Assembly (NCBI GenBank): GCA_964017045.1
Contig: OZ024806.1
Coordinates: 6,964,488-7,028,487, forward strand
DNA from: Omphiscola glabra
Taxonomy: Eukaryota > Mollusca > Gastropoda > Lymnaeidae
Direction of reading: 5' to 3'
DNA: 64,000 nucleotides
Below the pieces are notes generated by a model. It saw only the letters and a program-made list of their open reading frames with translations. It made no database searches and had not been told where the DNA came from. This document shows positions 46,805-58,954 of the stretch, piece by piece. The first letter of the stretch is position 1, and every line of letters begins with the position of its first letter. A program made the translations under genes and the position numbers.

Positions 46805-47399
46805 TACTCGCCGATGGTTTTCATGGAGTCCACGGGTCACAGGGAAAGTTGGACCTGTTAACATTAGGCAAAACATCCGCATTCATTACGTGGTCGACGA
46901 CCTGGGGCCTCAACCCACTGGCGTGGGAAGTGGTGGGCAGGGGGGGCGGTCGGCCCCTGGACGGGATTGTTTAAGGGAGGAGGTTGGAATTTTCACGAAA
47001 TAACTAAGACTTATGTTTGATGTGCATACTGTATGTTTTGGGGGTGCTGTGGATGCGTGGTGGCAAGGTCAAAAGCTCTAATTACTCCACTGCATACTGT
47101 TAAACTTTAGAAAAAAATCGTAACTTCCTACCCAGACAAGGTAGGAAAATGTAAATCCTTCTCCCCCCCCCCCCCCCCCCCCCACTTCATATATTTTATA
47201 ATCATGAAAATCATTGATCCAAAGGCATAAATCAACTCACAGATAGAACCCTATTAAATATAATCTATACATGAAGTCAATGTTTCTCTTAAATAACTAA
47301 CTAACTTACTAACATACACATTCTGGTTGAGGTTTGAGCTTACGTACGCTCTTTAAGCTCCGGCTAGTACATAGGCAACCAGCTCCGTTTAATTGGCAG

Positions 47400-48520
47400 A
47401 GCTATCCATATAACATTGCCTGGACGTAGGGCTTTCCCACCGCCATTGCCTCCCCCGCATCACCCAGTTCAGTACGCGAAGTCAAAAGATGTGTTACTAT
47501 CTCCGGGGCCAGCGTGCAATGCCGGCAGTTTGGATCTCTTTTGTTGTCTAGCTTGTTGAAGTATGCGCTAAAGGGGCTGTGTTCCGTTCCCATCTGGGTC
47601 ACAAGGGTCTTCTCTGCTAGGATGCGGCAGGTTAGCATATACACATGTGACCTTCGTTCTGTCCGCCAAGTGTCCGTGTCACATTGTCTTAAAGTGATCT
47701 GCCAGCCAGGTTTTGACACCGAAATAAGTGACTGGGGTTACAGAATGGGACTGGACAGTCCTGTTTTTTTTTTGCCAGTGTGTCCACTTTTTCATTGCCA
47801 CGTTTACCTCGCTTGGAACCCATTTCACCGTCACCTTGTATCTGATGTCCTCGATCTTGCCAACGCCATCTTGGATGACGTCAACCAAGTGGGTGGGGCG
47901 TGCTTCCTCCTCGATAACAGATCTTGACGTAATATTGTCTCACAAGATCCCACCTTTAGAGTGCCCTGTTAACATTTACAGTGGCCTGTGAACCACTTAC
48001 AGTGCATTGAGCACCATTTACAGTGCCTTGTGAATAACACGAAACTCCGCATCGAAATTTGACGGTATGGTCCCACAAGACCATGAAAGTTCTTATTAGT
48101 TTGCCCTAAGATTGGATATGGGGGTGAACGTACCGTACCCGCATTTCTTAGTCTCAAGTTGGCAGATCAGTCCGTGAAAACTTTCAATGCGGTTTCTGCA
48201 AACCTTAGAATTGTCTCAAAGGCAGTCGCTTTTGGCATTCAACAAACTCCGCTATTTGGGGGGGGGGGGCACTTTGTGAAAGTACAGCGGTAGACTGAAT
48301 AGCCCGAAATGTGCGATAGTTACTTGTCATGTGGGTCTCTTGTAGCAACCCAACGTCCTCCACCGACTGTGAAGCAACTTGGTGACTTCCGGGGGACTTA
48401 CTTCTGACACCATAACAGTTGAGCCGTATAATGAGGTTTAGAAGGAGGTGAACCATGGCAACTTCCCTAGTGCGTCCAGTAGCACCAGCAACTGCAGCCG
48501 GCCTGAGCCCCGTCACCGAT
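47400..48520 (-). pseudogene. Internally deleted LINE with endonuclease start and RNase H end
   Basis: On the minus strand the stretch 48516-48290 encodes NLIIRLNCYGVRSKSPG and VGLLQETHMTSNYRTF, the start of an APE-type endonuclease. Then 47888-47400 encodes KVTVKWVPSEVNVAM and a zinc-knuckle-like RDPNCRHC...VTHLL, the RNase H and C-terminus of I/Jockey/R1-type LINEs. The RT between them is deleted and frames shift, so this is a dead copy of a lineage different from the others. Confidence 0.7.
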
Positions 48521-48835
48521 CTGCAACCGAGGAAGGGGGGGGGTCGAAAGCGCTTCGCTTAGATTTCTGTCATTTGTACGAGCCATGTTAAAGACATCTA
48601 GACTTTGTTCGCTTTATCCTCTCCCGTACAAAGATGCCGTAGCAATCCTCACCTTCGTCTTGGCGGGTCAGGCGTGCTGCGTGAGAACCTGTTGGCTTCA
48701 TTGGGCGCTCAGCTGCGTCTAGTTACTAGCCCGCCAGCATCCACGGGGAGGGCGATGATCTCTTTTTGCTGGACGGTTCTCTTCACCAAACAATCGCAAT
48801 GACTTTGGCTTTTAAAATTATTTCATCTGGTATTT

Positions 48836-49045
48836 ATTGTTATTAATATTAGGTGGTATTTTTATAGCGCAGTACCCTAGCCTAGGACTAGGCTCACTGC
48901 GCTTCACATAAAAATTAGCCATTACAGAAAAGTGCACCTTTAAAAGCAACAATTGGTGCAAAAGCTTGACATCACCCACCCAAGTACTGTTTACATCTGT
49001 CTAACTACGGACAGCACCCAGCAGAATCGAGCGGTGTTTATCAGT
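48836..49045 (-). mobile_element. LINE 3' UTR copy (same family), with compensatory stem changes
   Basis: Diverged copy of the 24.6-kb element in minus orientation. The stem-loop at 48866-48903 keeps base pairing despite several substitutions. Confidence 0.75.
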
Positions 49046-50449
49046 CAGAGTGGGGTAAGAATTTAGTATATTCGAGACCACTGGCATAGAAAAGGGGCGC
49101 GGAGTGGGGGGGCGATGCGCTCCGGAAATCCCTTTTAAGGTTCAGGTTTTTTCTGTCAAATACATATACAATATATGTGGTTTTTGTTTGATGTGTATTA
49201 TGTATCTTTCGTGGTTTTTGCGAGGGGATGGGTGGCAAAGTCAAGGACCGCCCCAGGAGTCACAAACTCTAGCCTCTCAAGTTTTTAAGACACAATGACA
49301 TGGTGTCATTGACACAGTGACATGGTGTCATTGTATTCAATTAGGTCAGATTTGTTTACGAAACATTCGCTTAAGTAAACAAAAGGAAACGGAGTGAGCA
49401 CGCAATTAATCAATGGGGGTCGCGTCCCGGATTGAAAACGAATTCCCAGACACGTTACACCAACAAATGGACAAAACGTATTTTCGCCGTTCATGTATCA
49501 GTGCAGACGCCAGGTACACGTTGCAGCCAATCAGAATGGACTTAACAGTAGCGTAAGAAGGGGGGGGGGGGGGGGCAGCGGCATGATCATATCGACTCGG
49601 GCGGTTCTTTCAAGGATGCCGCATCGTAGAGGAAAAGTTTCAGTCATCATTGCAGGCAGGGGCGTAGCTAGGGTTAGAGTCCCCCCGGGGCGAGCCGAGA
49701 ATTTTGCAGCACCCCTTCCACGAAAAGAAAACCTCTGCAGTTGACGGAAAATTCCGCCCCCGTATAAAGAAAAACAGAGAAGCCCAGGGTGGACCTCCCC
49801 CACCCCACCCCCGTCTCTTCCTACGCCGCTGACTGCAGCAGGTTTAAGGACGGTGTGTCGTTGTTTCTTGACTCCCTACTTAATGACGTCAACAATGTTA
49901 CGCACTTTTTTACCCCTTCCCCCCCTCTAGTCAAAAACTGTCAAAAGTCAGTGACGACCCCCCCCCCCCCAGTAGCTATGTCAACATTTTCTAACCCCCA
50001 CCCACCCAAAAAAATGAATTATCACACAAATAAATGGATAAATACATTTTACTATGGGCTGATCTATTTTAATGACACAAAATTATAGGAAAAACAATTT
50101 ATTACATCTTTAGCCTGTTAATCAAAAAGTTTTTATACTTAAACATTATAATGCAGAATTAATTAAAAGGTTGTTAAAGACTAAAAATAATTATTTGTGG
50201 TATAAATATGATTATTATAAGAAATTCTGACAATTATAGTATAGTTTCTAGCTACTATCATCTTCTCATGGAGTAGCCAGGTGTTGCTCTATCGCAACAA
50301 TGGGCATCAGGGACATCCTTTGGGTATGGAAGGGGGGATTTGCCACCCCCCCCCCCCCTGAATTTGCAGGTTTTATTTAAATTGATGTGTACTGTAGCGC
50401 CCTCCAGTAATAAACAATTTACTAAGCTGACCAAGTTGTGGTGCCCCTC
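49046..50449. other. MITE-rich, homopolymer-rich DNA
   Basis: Poly-G and poly-C runs (49560-49575, 49960-49970, 50348-50358), a CACAATGACATGGTGTCATT palindromic repeat (49288-49332), and MITE pieces. No gene recognised. Confidence 0.45.
49656..49836. mobile_element. CAG-GGCGTAGCTAG MITE
   Basis: Ends CAGGGGCGTAGCTAGGG and TCCTACGCCGCTGACTG are approximate inverted repeats, with a C-rich middle. It resembles the CAGTGGCG family; the target duplication is unclear. Confidence 0.45.
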
Positions 50450-50800
50450 CTTTAAAAAACACTGAAATGACGCCCATGATGGGCACAGTCTATCGTAGCT
50501 GATTTATCATTTTCATCTTCCGGAACTGATGTACCAGACAAGTCAACATCATCCTTATCTAACCATTCAGCGCTTATAATAGAAGCATTGTCGGTGTGAG
50601 CAATAGTTGCCATAAGCTCTCTCTGTCTCCTGGCAGCTACTAACATTGGTCGAATCATTTTTTGTTGAGTAGCAGGTGGTAATTTCTTATGCTAAGGAGT
50701 GCATAGTCGGTGCTGTTGAACATGCTTTTTCAACATGACTTGTGATGCAAAATAGATGTTACAGATTTTGAAAATCAATCCACGCAGCGATGTTATTATT
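50450..50800 (-). pseudogene. Unrecognised coding relic, possibly C2H2 finger-containing
   Basis: Minus-strand reading gives CNIYFASQVMLKKHVQQH (near 50750), resembling a C2H2 finger with one Cys lost, then a stop, then an acidic 68-aa open stretch (50658-50452) beginning MIRPMLVAARRQRELMA. The continuous protein-like composition suggests a decayed transposon or retroposed gene; the family was not identified. Confidence 0.3.
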
Positions 50801-52020
50801 GTTACTCATTTTACTTTCCCTAAATTCTCAAAATATCGTATTCCTACTCCTATCAATATCATTTATCTTGACTGCACATGACACTTGAATCTTGTTCCAT
50901 AACCGCAACATGATTGCAAACATACCGCCCTAGTCATTTACGACAAACAGAATCTACAGGTGAAGAGAGGCCAACTTCCTTTGCACTAACAAAGTGTGCT
51001 AACATTCTGACCAGCCATCAGCAGTGCACAGACAGACACACATTAAATAAATCTTATATTTTTTAAAAGCCTAAAATTATATGACTATTTACACTCAATT
51101 ACACTTATAATTTTTTTTTTTAAATAATGTAATTTAATGTCATTTTTAAGATTAAAATTTTAAGAGATAACAATATTGTCTACGTCAACTAATCTAAATC
51201 CCCCTCCCTCCCCTTTGTCAGCAACTGTGAAACATTTCCAACTCACCCCTCCCCCCCCCCCTATTTTGTTGACATAATTAATGGATGCCCCATTACAATG
51301 TCCAGCTGGTGTGATTTCTATTTAAATAAAACAAATATTTGGATTATAAAAATGAAGTGACGTCATTTTGCTGGTGATCAAAGCAAAGTTGTTGTTTTTT
51401 TGCGTGTGACTTGGTTCAAAGGTTAATATTGGATTTTCGTATTTTGATGACACCATACATCAAAAGAAATTTTTTTTTTTTGTAAGTATAATTTCTTTAG
51501 ACTCTTTAAAGGAGAGAAACTAAACTTATAAAGTATCGACTAAAGTCCGTCTTCAGAAGAGAAGAAAAGACAAGTTGCAATGTAATACATTTTTAAAAGT
51601 AAAACTTAACGAGTATGAAGTTTGAATGCTTTGAGACCAAACTAGAGGTGTAACCTGTGACTTTGAAATTGAACTTTCTTATACATTTTTAAAAAATGTA
51701 ATACACATTTTTTACGTTTTTTCTATCGTTCCTCTCTGACATACGAGATGGTAACGACCGCGGTGATTTAGCTTATAGGGTAACGCCGTTTCGTTTCTAA
51801 ACATACTGCTAACTATCTCATGTTTATGTCCAATACACAGCGACCAAGGGCCGGCCTTAGGCCACTGCAACCTATGCGGCCGCAGTGTGCACCGCACTTT
51901 AATAAAATTTATTTTCTAATGCAAAATCTTAATTTTCACTTATTATCCTTATCCCTTACCAGACGGGGCCCCACGCAATCCGTTTCGCATGGGGCCCCGC
52001 AATTGTTAGGGCCGGCTCTG
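50801..52020. other. Intergenic, nothing recognised
   Basis: AT-rich with short C runs; GGGGCCCC-type sequence at 51965-52000 resembles MITE ends. No exon recognised. Confidence 0.4.
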
Positions 52021-52032
52021 CAGGGACAAAAA

Positions 52033-52640
52033 TTAACTTCATGGGCCACCTTAACTTTCTGGGCCATATTAACTTCATGGGCCACCTTAACTTCCTGGGT
52101 CATTTTAACTTCATGGGTCACCTTAACTTCCTGGGCAATCTTAACTTCATGGGCCACCTTAACTTCATGGGCCACCTTAATTTCATGAGCCACCTTATCT
52201 TCCTAGACAATCAAAACTTCATGGGCCACCTTAACTTCATGGGCCACTTTAACGTCATGAGCCAACTTAACTTCCTAGGCCACATTAACTTCCTAGGCCA
52301 CATTAACTTCATAGGCCACATTAACTTCCTAGGCCACGTTAACTTCATGGGCTACCTTAACTTTATGCACCACCTTAACTTCATGGACCACCTTAACTTT
52401 ATGCACAACCTTAACTTCATGGGCCACCTTAACTTCATGGGCCACCTTAACTTCATGGGCTACCTTAACTTTATGCACCACCTTAACTTCATGGACCACC
52501 TTAACTTTATGCACCACCTTAACTTCATGGGCCACCTTAACTTCATGGGCCACCTTAACTTCATGGGCCACCTTAACTTCATGGGCCACCTTAACTTCAT
52601 GGGCCACCTTAACTTCATGGGCCACCCTAACTTCCGAGAT
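52033..52640. repeat. 18-bp minisatellite (TTAACTTCATGGGCCACC)
   Basis: About 34 units; open on both strands (207 codons on plus) because 18 is a multiple of three. The (Gly-His-Leu-Asn-Phe-Met)n reading has no initiation context of note. Confidence 0.96.
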
Positions 52641-52709
52641 CCGTCAGCCAAAATCGTAATATAAAAGTGTTGACGCCTTTAGCTCCATAACTCAGTCAAC
52701 ACAATAGTG

Positions 52710-53112
52710 CAGTGGCTCCCATCCTTTATTGACTCGTTGACCCCTTTCTAGAATTTATTTCTATAGGGGAGCCCCCTAAGAGCCTACCTTCTATCTTACA
52801 AATTAATGCCTGTTGCATCTGTAGGGCAGTGGTTGGTAAAACGCGGCTCGCGAGCCACATGCGGTTATTTAGCGACCTGAGTGCGGCTCGGCCAGCCGGC
52901 CACAAATCGGTTTAGACTAGACTCGGAAAAACAAGGTTCTTGACAGGTTCTTCAAAAGAAATGTGGCTCTCAAAATTGTTTGAATCGCCCTTCTGCTGAT
53001 TTTTTTGCTCTTTTGACTAAGAGTTTGCCGACCACTGTTTTAATGTATCGGTGACACGGCTAGCGGGGCAGCTATAAAATGGGGTCGGATTCAAAAAGTC
53101 TGGGAACCAGTG
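52710..53112. mobile_element. Probable outer hAT MITE containing the SPIN-like element
   Basis: Left end CAGTGGCTCCCATCCTTTAT and right end (reversed) CACTGGTTCCCAGACTTTTT are similar inverted repeats, and both sides carry GACCCC-type sequence. The SPIN-like element sits between them. No target duplication was found, so the outer boundary is tentative. Confidence 0.45.
52827..53037. mobile_element. SPIN-like hAT MITE
   Basis: Starts CAGTGGTTGGTAAAACGCGG and ends GAGTTTGCCGACCACTG. The inner right part (AAAAGAAATGTGGCTCTCAA, then TTTTGACTAA) closely resembles the remembered ends of SPIN hAT transposons. 211 bp, no coding. No clear 8-bp duplication remains. The left internal part, with CGGCTCGCGAGCC, differs from SPIN. 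Confidence 0.65.
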
Positions 53113-53844
53113 GTCTAAATTATGGATGGTGTGACGGATTTGTCAAAGGAAAAATGACAAATGTCATTGTAACCCAGTTGATAATGTCCCGTCACATAGG
53201 TACAAACTCTGGCTAAGCAACTGGAGTTCAACCATTCGGTCAGTTCCAAATAGCCTTGCCTATGAGGACATAGTCAGCAGGAGTGATTAGTTGACACTCC
53301 AACGGAGCCATCGGCGTCAAGGGGTTAATTAAACGAGTACATCCCTCATGTTTATTAAATTAAAAGTTTCTTAATTGGTTACGTGACAAACTTTAATCTC
53401 AACAAAAAAAACTCCAAAAAAAAAAAAAAAACAGAAAAGTGTTTTACAGACCCGGGTGTCTTTTAAATCTTTACTCTAGATCTTTCTATGTATACATCTG
53501 TCTGTCTGCATATATTACAGATAATGAGTCTCAGTCTTGGTCTAGTCTGCACCAAGTTACAAATAATAGTTTTGAGAGTTTACGGCAACTATGGTCACGC
53601 GCTACGATGTTGTCGTCTGCTATAGTTGAAAAACTCACGGAAAAACATTTTAACAAAAAAACTGTTAGATTTTATAGGATGATAGTATTAGTACCGAAAC
53701 TGACAGAATGGGATCTCCGTCACCATGCCGACCCACATGGGTTTTTATTTCTGGGGCTATGCTGCAGCCCAAAATAGAACACCGAAACAGGTAACAAATC
53801 CGTAACTTGAACTGCTGCCGGATACGCCAGGGGCCGTACATCCC

Positions 53845-54040
53845 CATTAAGGGACGTAGCGAAGGGGCCAGAAAGGAAACAGATGATGTCCCCGAGCGCC
53901 AGGGGCGCCAAAAATGGGGTTTGATGGTATTGTATTGATCAAAATAAAAGGTTCGAGGGTCGTAAAAGGAGTTGGGGAGGGGATCTAAAGTTTAATTTTG
54001 CCCCCCTTTGTTGCAAACTCTCCAGCTACGCCTCTGATTG
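53845..54040. mobile_element. GACGTAGCGAAGGG / AGCTACGCCTCTG MITE
   Basis: Approximate inverted ends at 53850 and 54030 of the same GCGTAGC type as the hAT MITEs, with GGCGCC blocks inside. No clear target duplication. Confidence 0.4.
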
Positions 54041-54184
54041 TTATAGTCTTGCACCGCCAATAACACAAATGCAACAATAGACGTCAAAAAGCCTTTTTCG
54101 GCGATCAAAAACAACAAGTGAACGAAGAGCCAAATCAAAAAGAAATTAACTGATGCCGTAGACAGTTTGGGGCAATACATTGTT

Positions 54185-54702
54185 AGCGGGCAACACTGGG
54201 GTCAACTTGTGTCAGAGGAGTGCACGAGTGGAGAGACAATCTAAGGTCAACTTGTGTCGGAGGAGTGCACGAGTGGAGAGACAATCTAGGGTCAACTTGT
54301 GTCAAAGGAGTGCACGAGTGGAGAGACAATCTAGGGTCAACTTGTGTCAAAGTAGTGCACGAGTGGAGAGACAATCTAGGGTCGGCTTGTGTCAGAGGAG
54401 TGCACGAGTGGAGAGACAATCTAGGGTCAACTTGTGTGTCGGAGGTGTTCACCGGTTGAGAGACAATCTAGGATCAAATTGTGTCGGAGGAGTGCACGGG
54501 TGGAGAGACAATCTAGGGTCAACTTGTGTGTCGGACGAGTGCACGAGTGGAGAGACAATCTAGGGTCAACTTGTGTGTCGGAGGAGTTCACGGGTGGAGA
54601 GACAATCTAGGATCAACTTGTGTGTCGGACGAGTGCACGAGTGGAGAGACAATCTAGGGTCAACTTGTGCGTCGGAGGAGTGCACGGGTGGAGAGACAAT
54701 CG
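54185..54702. repeat. 45-47 bp minisatellite (GTGCACGAGTGGAGAGACAA)
   Basis: About 11 units joined by TCTAGGGTCAACTTGTGTC; units vary by 2 bp, breaking long frames. Confidence 0.95.
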
Positions 54703-55330
54703 CGTACTGACATCTCTCTAAAAATAAGCGGCATGTAAGCCTTTGATACCATTCACTGGGGCAATACCCCAGCTTGTAACTGAGGTAAAGGTACTGGCAG
54801 GGATGTTTGATACAGGCAGCTTCAAGAGCCGGCTAATCAGGTCACACGGCATGTTTTACATATACAATTCTTCCTCTTCTTCTTACAGGAAGAGTTTTCA
54901 CATGTCTATATAATTTATAGAAAATCGTACCGGTATTATGATCTTTAGTTCACATCTGTTATGTCCATATAATGCTTTTAATGATCTATATGAGAGACAG
55001 AGCTGACCCTACAACCCCTGCAGCTAAAAAGACCCTCGCATATAATTTAGGGCCCTATGTTGTGATGTGGAAGGGGAACAAAAAACTCTCAATTATGCAG
55101 CAGGCAAAGAAAACGGAAAGGATCAGGTGATCATTTAAAGTCAACTGACGGCTCCGACATTATAGGAGGGATTGTGGCCATTATAAAATTGATCAGTGAT
55201 TAGCAGGGCTACTTATGCTCAGAGGTGAAAACATGTCTCGGAGAAACTTGCCTGCTCTTCCTTGTTTCTACGATAAAACGTCCCATGATGAATTAACGGT
55301 GAGAATTCTATTCACAAAGGCCCTCGAGGA
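54703..55330. other. Intergenic, nothing recognised
   Basis: No repeat array or coding signal. Confidence 0.4.
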
Positions 55331-55338
55331 ACAATGAC

Positions 55339-55521
55339 CAGTGGCGTAGCGAGCTTAACTCGCGCCCGGGGCACAATACATTTTTAGCGCCCCCCAATAC
55401 CTTTTTAGCGTCCCCCCATTCGAAAACCATAAAATATTATAATAAAATATACCATTTGGCGCCCCTTTGTGAGTAGCGCCCGGGGCATGATGCCCCCCTT
55501 GCGCCCCTCACTACGCCACTG
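55339..55521. mobile_element. hAT-type MITE with perfect 8-bp target-site duplication
   Basis: Terminal inverted repeats CAGTGGCGTAGCGAG / CTCACTACGCCACTG bound a 183-bp element rich in GGCGCCC blocks. ACAATGAC flanks both sides (55331-55338 and 55522-55529). An 8-bp duplication is the hAT hallmark. No coding capacity. Confidence 0.9.
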
Positions 55522-55634
55522 ACAATGACATTGGCCCCACTCGTAATGTGAATACGAGTAATTCATCATCCTGGGTAGACACTGATCTCGTGGAAACTAA
55601 AGAAAGTATTTTGACAAGTGTTCTTTTTAACGAG

Positions 55635-55682
<48 letters not shown>

Positions 55683-55844
55683 CTACTGTTACATTTGTAT
55701 AGTTGCCTTCAACTCAATTATGTTTTTTTTTAATGTTTAAGATAGGCCTCAAATGGGAATTTTAAAAAAGTTAACTTCAATTGTTTTGTTAAAAATCAAT
55801 AATGAACGGTTCTCAAGATATCAACCAGCATTATATTAGCAGTA

Positions 55845-56715
55845 CATGCAGTCGTGTTCACTACACTCTTCTATGGCAGAGAAGCGTGGACCACCTACGC
55901 CACTCACGGGTGGAAGCTAAACATCTTCAACCTAAGAGGTCTGTGATAGATTCTGCTTATTCTATGTTAGGGAGTGTCCAACTCTGAGATTCTGTTTATT
56001 CTATATCAGAGAGTGTCCAGCATAAGAAGTCTGAAAACTGCCATAATGTTCATGAAGTTCGTCAATCTCGGTAAAAGACATCCTTCACATGACTTTGGCC
56101 CAGAGAATGAACACAAGTGATATTCAGAAGGACCTGCTGTAAGTGGAACTATACAAATCGGACGACCGCGACTTCACATCGAAGACGTCTGTAAGAGAGA
56201 TCACATCGTCACCATCAAAGGGGAGACCATCTTTGATGTCTGTTCCGGTTGGCGAACCGCCGTGCGAACGCTGGACAAACAGGCAGAAGATGCGAACCGA
56301 AAAACAAAAAAAAATGTGGTACAGAAAAACTAGTCCCAAAGAGGAAGGACAAAGATCAAGGTTCTCCCTCGCTAAAAAGTACAACCGAGACTGTTTATCC
56401 AAGATTGGTCACATAAGTCACTTTTCAAGGCGTCAGGGAGAAAAAAAACGTACAAAACAAAACAGAGAGACAAGAAACAACGAATCAAAATATAAAAACA
56501 CGATGAAAATAACAACAACAACAAAAAAAAAACAGAGACCGTTAATCCAGGATCGGTTTCATAAGTTACTTTTGAAGGCGTAAGAAAAAATAAATGAAAC
56601 AAAAAAAAAACAACCCCGAAACAAATTACAAAACAAAAACAAAAAAACAAAAAAAAAAAACTGTGACTGTTGATCCAGTTTTGGTCGAATAAGTCACTTT
56701 TGAAGGAGTCAAAAG
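55845..56715 (+). pseudogene. Degraded LINE RT C-terminal region with repeated zinc-finger tail
   Basis: Broken plus-strand frames carry FTTLFYGREAWTTY (near 55860), IQKDLL (near 56125), GRPRLHIEDVCKRD (near 56160) and RDCLSKIGHISHFSRR (near 56390). These match in order the C-terminal part of a common animal endonuclease-RT LINE, which ends with GRP..R.KDVCKRD and a Cys/His finger. The last segment is present three times (near 56390, 56537, 56663), separated by A-rich DNA. Several frameshifts and stops are present. Confidence 0.65.
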
Positions 56716-57470
56716 AATTGACACCATCGTTTCATAAGAGGGATCAATGTCAACCATGAACAACCCCCACCCTCCCCCTTATTCATGTCTCAGATTTTGT
56801 TTATTGTAAAGTTATTTTTCTGTCATCCTATGTAGCGACAAGACCTTGCCCAACTTTCTTGAACCTATTTGAACGACGGGCAATATTAGGTCATGAGTCA
56901 ATTAGGTCATATTAAAATGTTCAATGTGTGTTGGCTTACAAGATGTATATCTCATGACGCTTAAGTCTCTATTGATATTGTACTTTTTGTTAAAACGAGG
57001 CTGAATACAATCTCCTTGACCCGATACTTTTTCATCCAAATATTTTGAGAAGATTAGAAGTACTTCTTTGGGGATAAAATCTGAGTGCAAAATAATAGTC
57101 CTGCATTTGAAAAGTTAAAACACTTATTTTATTTTGCATCGGTTTAATTCCAAAATAGGTCGAAGCGTTTTATTTCAAGTGCATTAAGATAGACGTAAGT
57201 GACGAAACAAAAGCGGTATTTTTCCACACTGAAAAAAATGGACCAAAATTATGTCGTGCCAGAAAAAGAGATTTTACGGATATACTTATAAAAAATCTGC
57301 GAAATGAGGTGAGGAAAATTTTTGTTTATTGACGCAAAACAAACTTTTGATCTATGTTGGCTTATTGTTTAAGTAATTATTGTATTTGTTGGGTTAGAGA
57401 ATGCAAAACGTTAATATTTTTGCGGCAACGTGTTATGATCGGGCATTGTACATCGTTTGATTTTATTGCA
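56716..57470. other. Intergenic, nothing recognised
   Basis: AT-rich; no exon, repeat or element seen. Confidence 0.4.
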
Positions 57471-57485
57471 GCAGGTCTGTGTTAT

Positions 57486-57752
57486 GAGTTAGGTGCAATA
57501 GTTAGGTCTATGCCGGGCGTGCAATAGTTAGGTCTATGCCGTTCTTGCAATAGTTAGGTCTATGCCGGACGTGCAATAGTTAGGTCTATGCCGTTCTTGC
57601 AATAGTTAGGTCTATGCCGGACGTGCAATAGTTAGGTCTATGCCGGGCGTGCAATAGTTAGGTCTATGCCGGGCGTGCAATAGTTAGGTCTATGCCGGAC
57701 GTGCAATAGTTAGGTCTATGCCGGACGTGCAATAGTTAGGTCTATGCCGGGG
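57486..57752. repeat. 26-bp minisatellite (GTGCAATAGTTAGGTCTATG)
   Basis: About 11 units ending CCGGAC, CCGGGC or CCGTTC. Confidence 0.96.
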
Positions 57753-58950
57753 AATACTTTGCTATGATTAATAAAACATGAAGTATATGAAAACGCAAAA
57801 GATACTAGACTAATCCAAGTGCCGTGGTACATTGTATTCTGTATCACAGAAACCATTCGCTCCAAATTGTAAAAAAAAAAAACCACCATTAATTCCGATA
57901 AAACACAAACCTTGTTGGTACTAAGCTTAATATTCAGATGTGGCACATTGTAAAAATCAAAAAGAATAAGGTCTATGGCAATAAATCCGATCCTTGAGAT
58001 AATTTTCTGTGAAAGCTTATTCCGTTGCTTGATGCAGCGGTTCTCAGAGTTTAAAAAATTAACGCCATTTCTTACTGTTTGGTAACATTGCCCGGATTAT
58101 TAACTGTCGATTTCTTCAGAGGAGTGTGTATGGGGAGGGGGGGGATGAGTAAGAGGGTGGGGTGATTAGTCATGTTTAAAAAATTTAAATCCTTAGTGGG
58201 ATATGATCGTCTCCACTGTATCCCAATTCAAAAGCATCGAAATATATTCTAAGACCTAAATTTGTTATTTTGAGAACCATAATAAAAAAATTTTAATAAC
58301 AAATAATAATGAATTATTTATAATTTTATAATGTATGGGTGTAACCCTGTAAGTAATAGCCATGCAAAATAAATTTCATAGAAGTTGACAAATATTTGGA
58401 TTCTTATAAAATACGTTATTTGCATGCATGTTTTGTCAAGGGACATTATTGGTTGGGAAGATCACGCATTGTCGCCGCCATTGTTTGGCGGGCTATTTCT
58501 AGTGTAAAGATAAAAGACATAACTGCTCTCGTCAGAGTATAAAGAAATGTACATTGTATATTTCGGGTACAGCCTCAACTGTTTAGATTATGAGAACCCT
58601 TGACAGAATGAATAATCATGCTCGCAAGCATACGGGTTTTCTGCTTACTGCTTATCAGCTGGTGGACTATTATTTTATCTAGATTTATGTATATGTATTT
58701 ATATATAGAGCTCAAATAATAGCCTCGGTGTGAGAAAAAATAAATGGTGTGACAATGGTATGACATTACTGTGTCATGACATAACTGTGCCAGGAGTCAG
58801 CCGGTAAGCGCACTGACCTCACGCGCCGAGGTGGGAGGCCTCTGCGACAGAGTCAGCTGACGGATCATCGACCGGCCTTGCGTCGCGGTGACCATGCGTC
58901 ATGGAGCGTCAAGTGTCACATCTAGAGTCACCGCGACTGCAGCTCCGTGT
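57753..58950. other. Intergenic, GC-rich island near 58.8 kb
   Basis: Mostly AT-rich. CCGCCATTGTTTGGCGGGC at 58480-58500 and a GC-rich patch at 58790-58960 stand out; no exon or tRNA could be assigned. Confidence 0.35.
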
Positions 58951-58954
58951 TCAC

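Noticed and set aside
52041..52664. 207-codon plus-strand frame with (GHLNFM)n
   Set aside because: Generated by the 18-bp minisatellite; antisense is open too.
58480..58500. E2F/YY1-like promoter (CCGCCATTGTTTGGCGGG)
   Set aside because: No gene start was recognised on either side; the motif may be a chance small palindrome.
58795..58890. tRNA gene or tRNA-derived SINE in the GC-rich patch
   Set aside because: No cloverleaf or convincing A and B boxes could be drawn.
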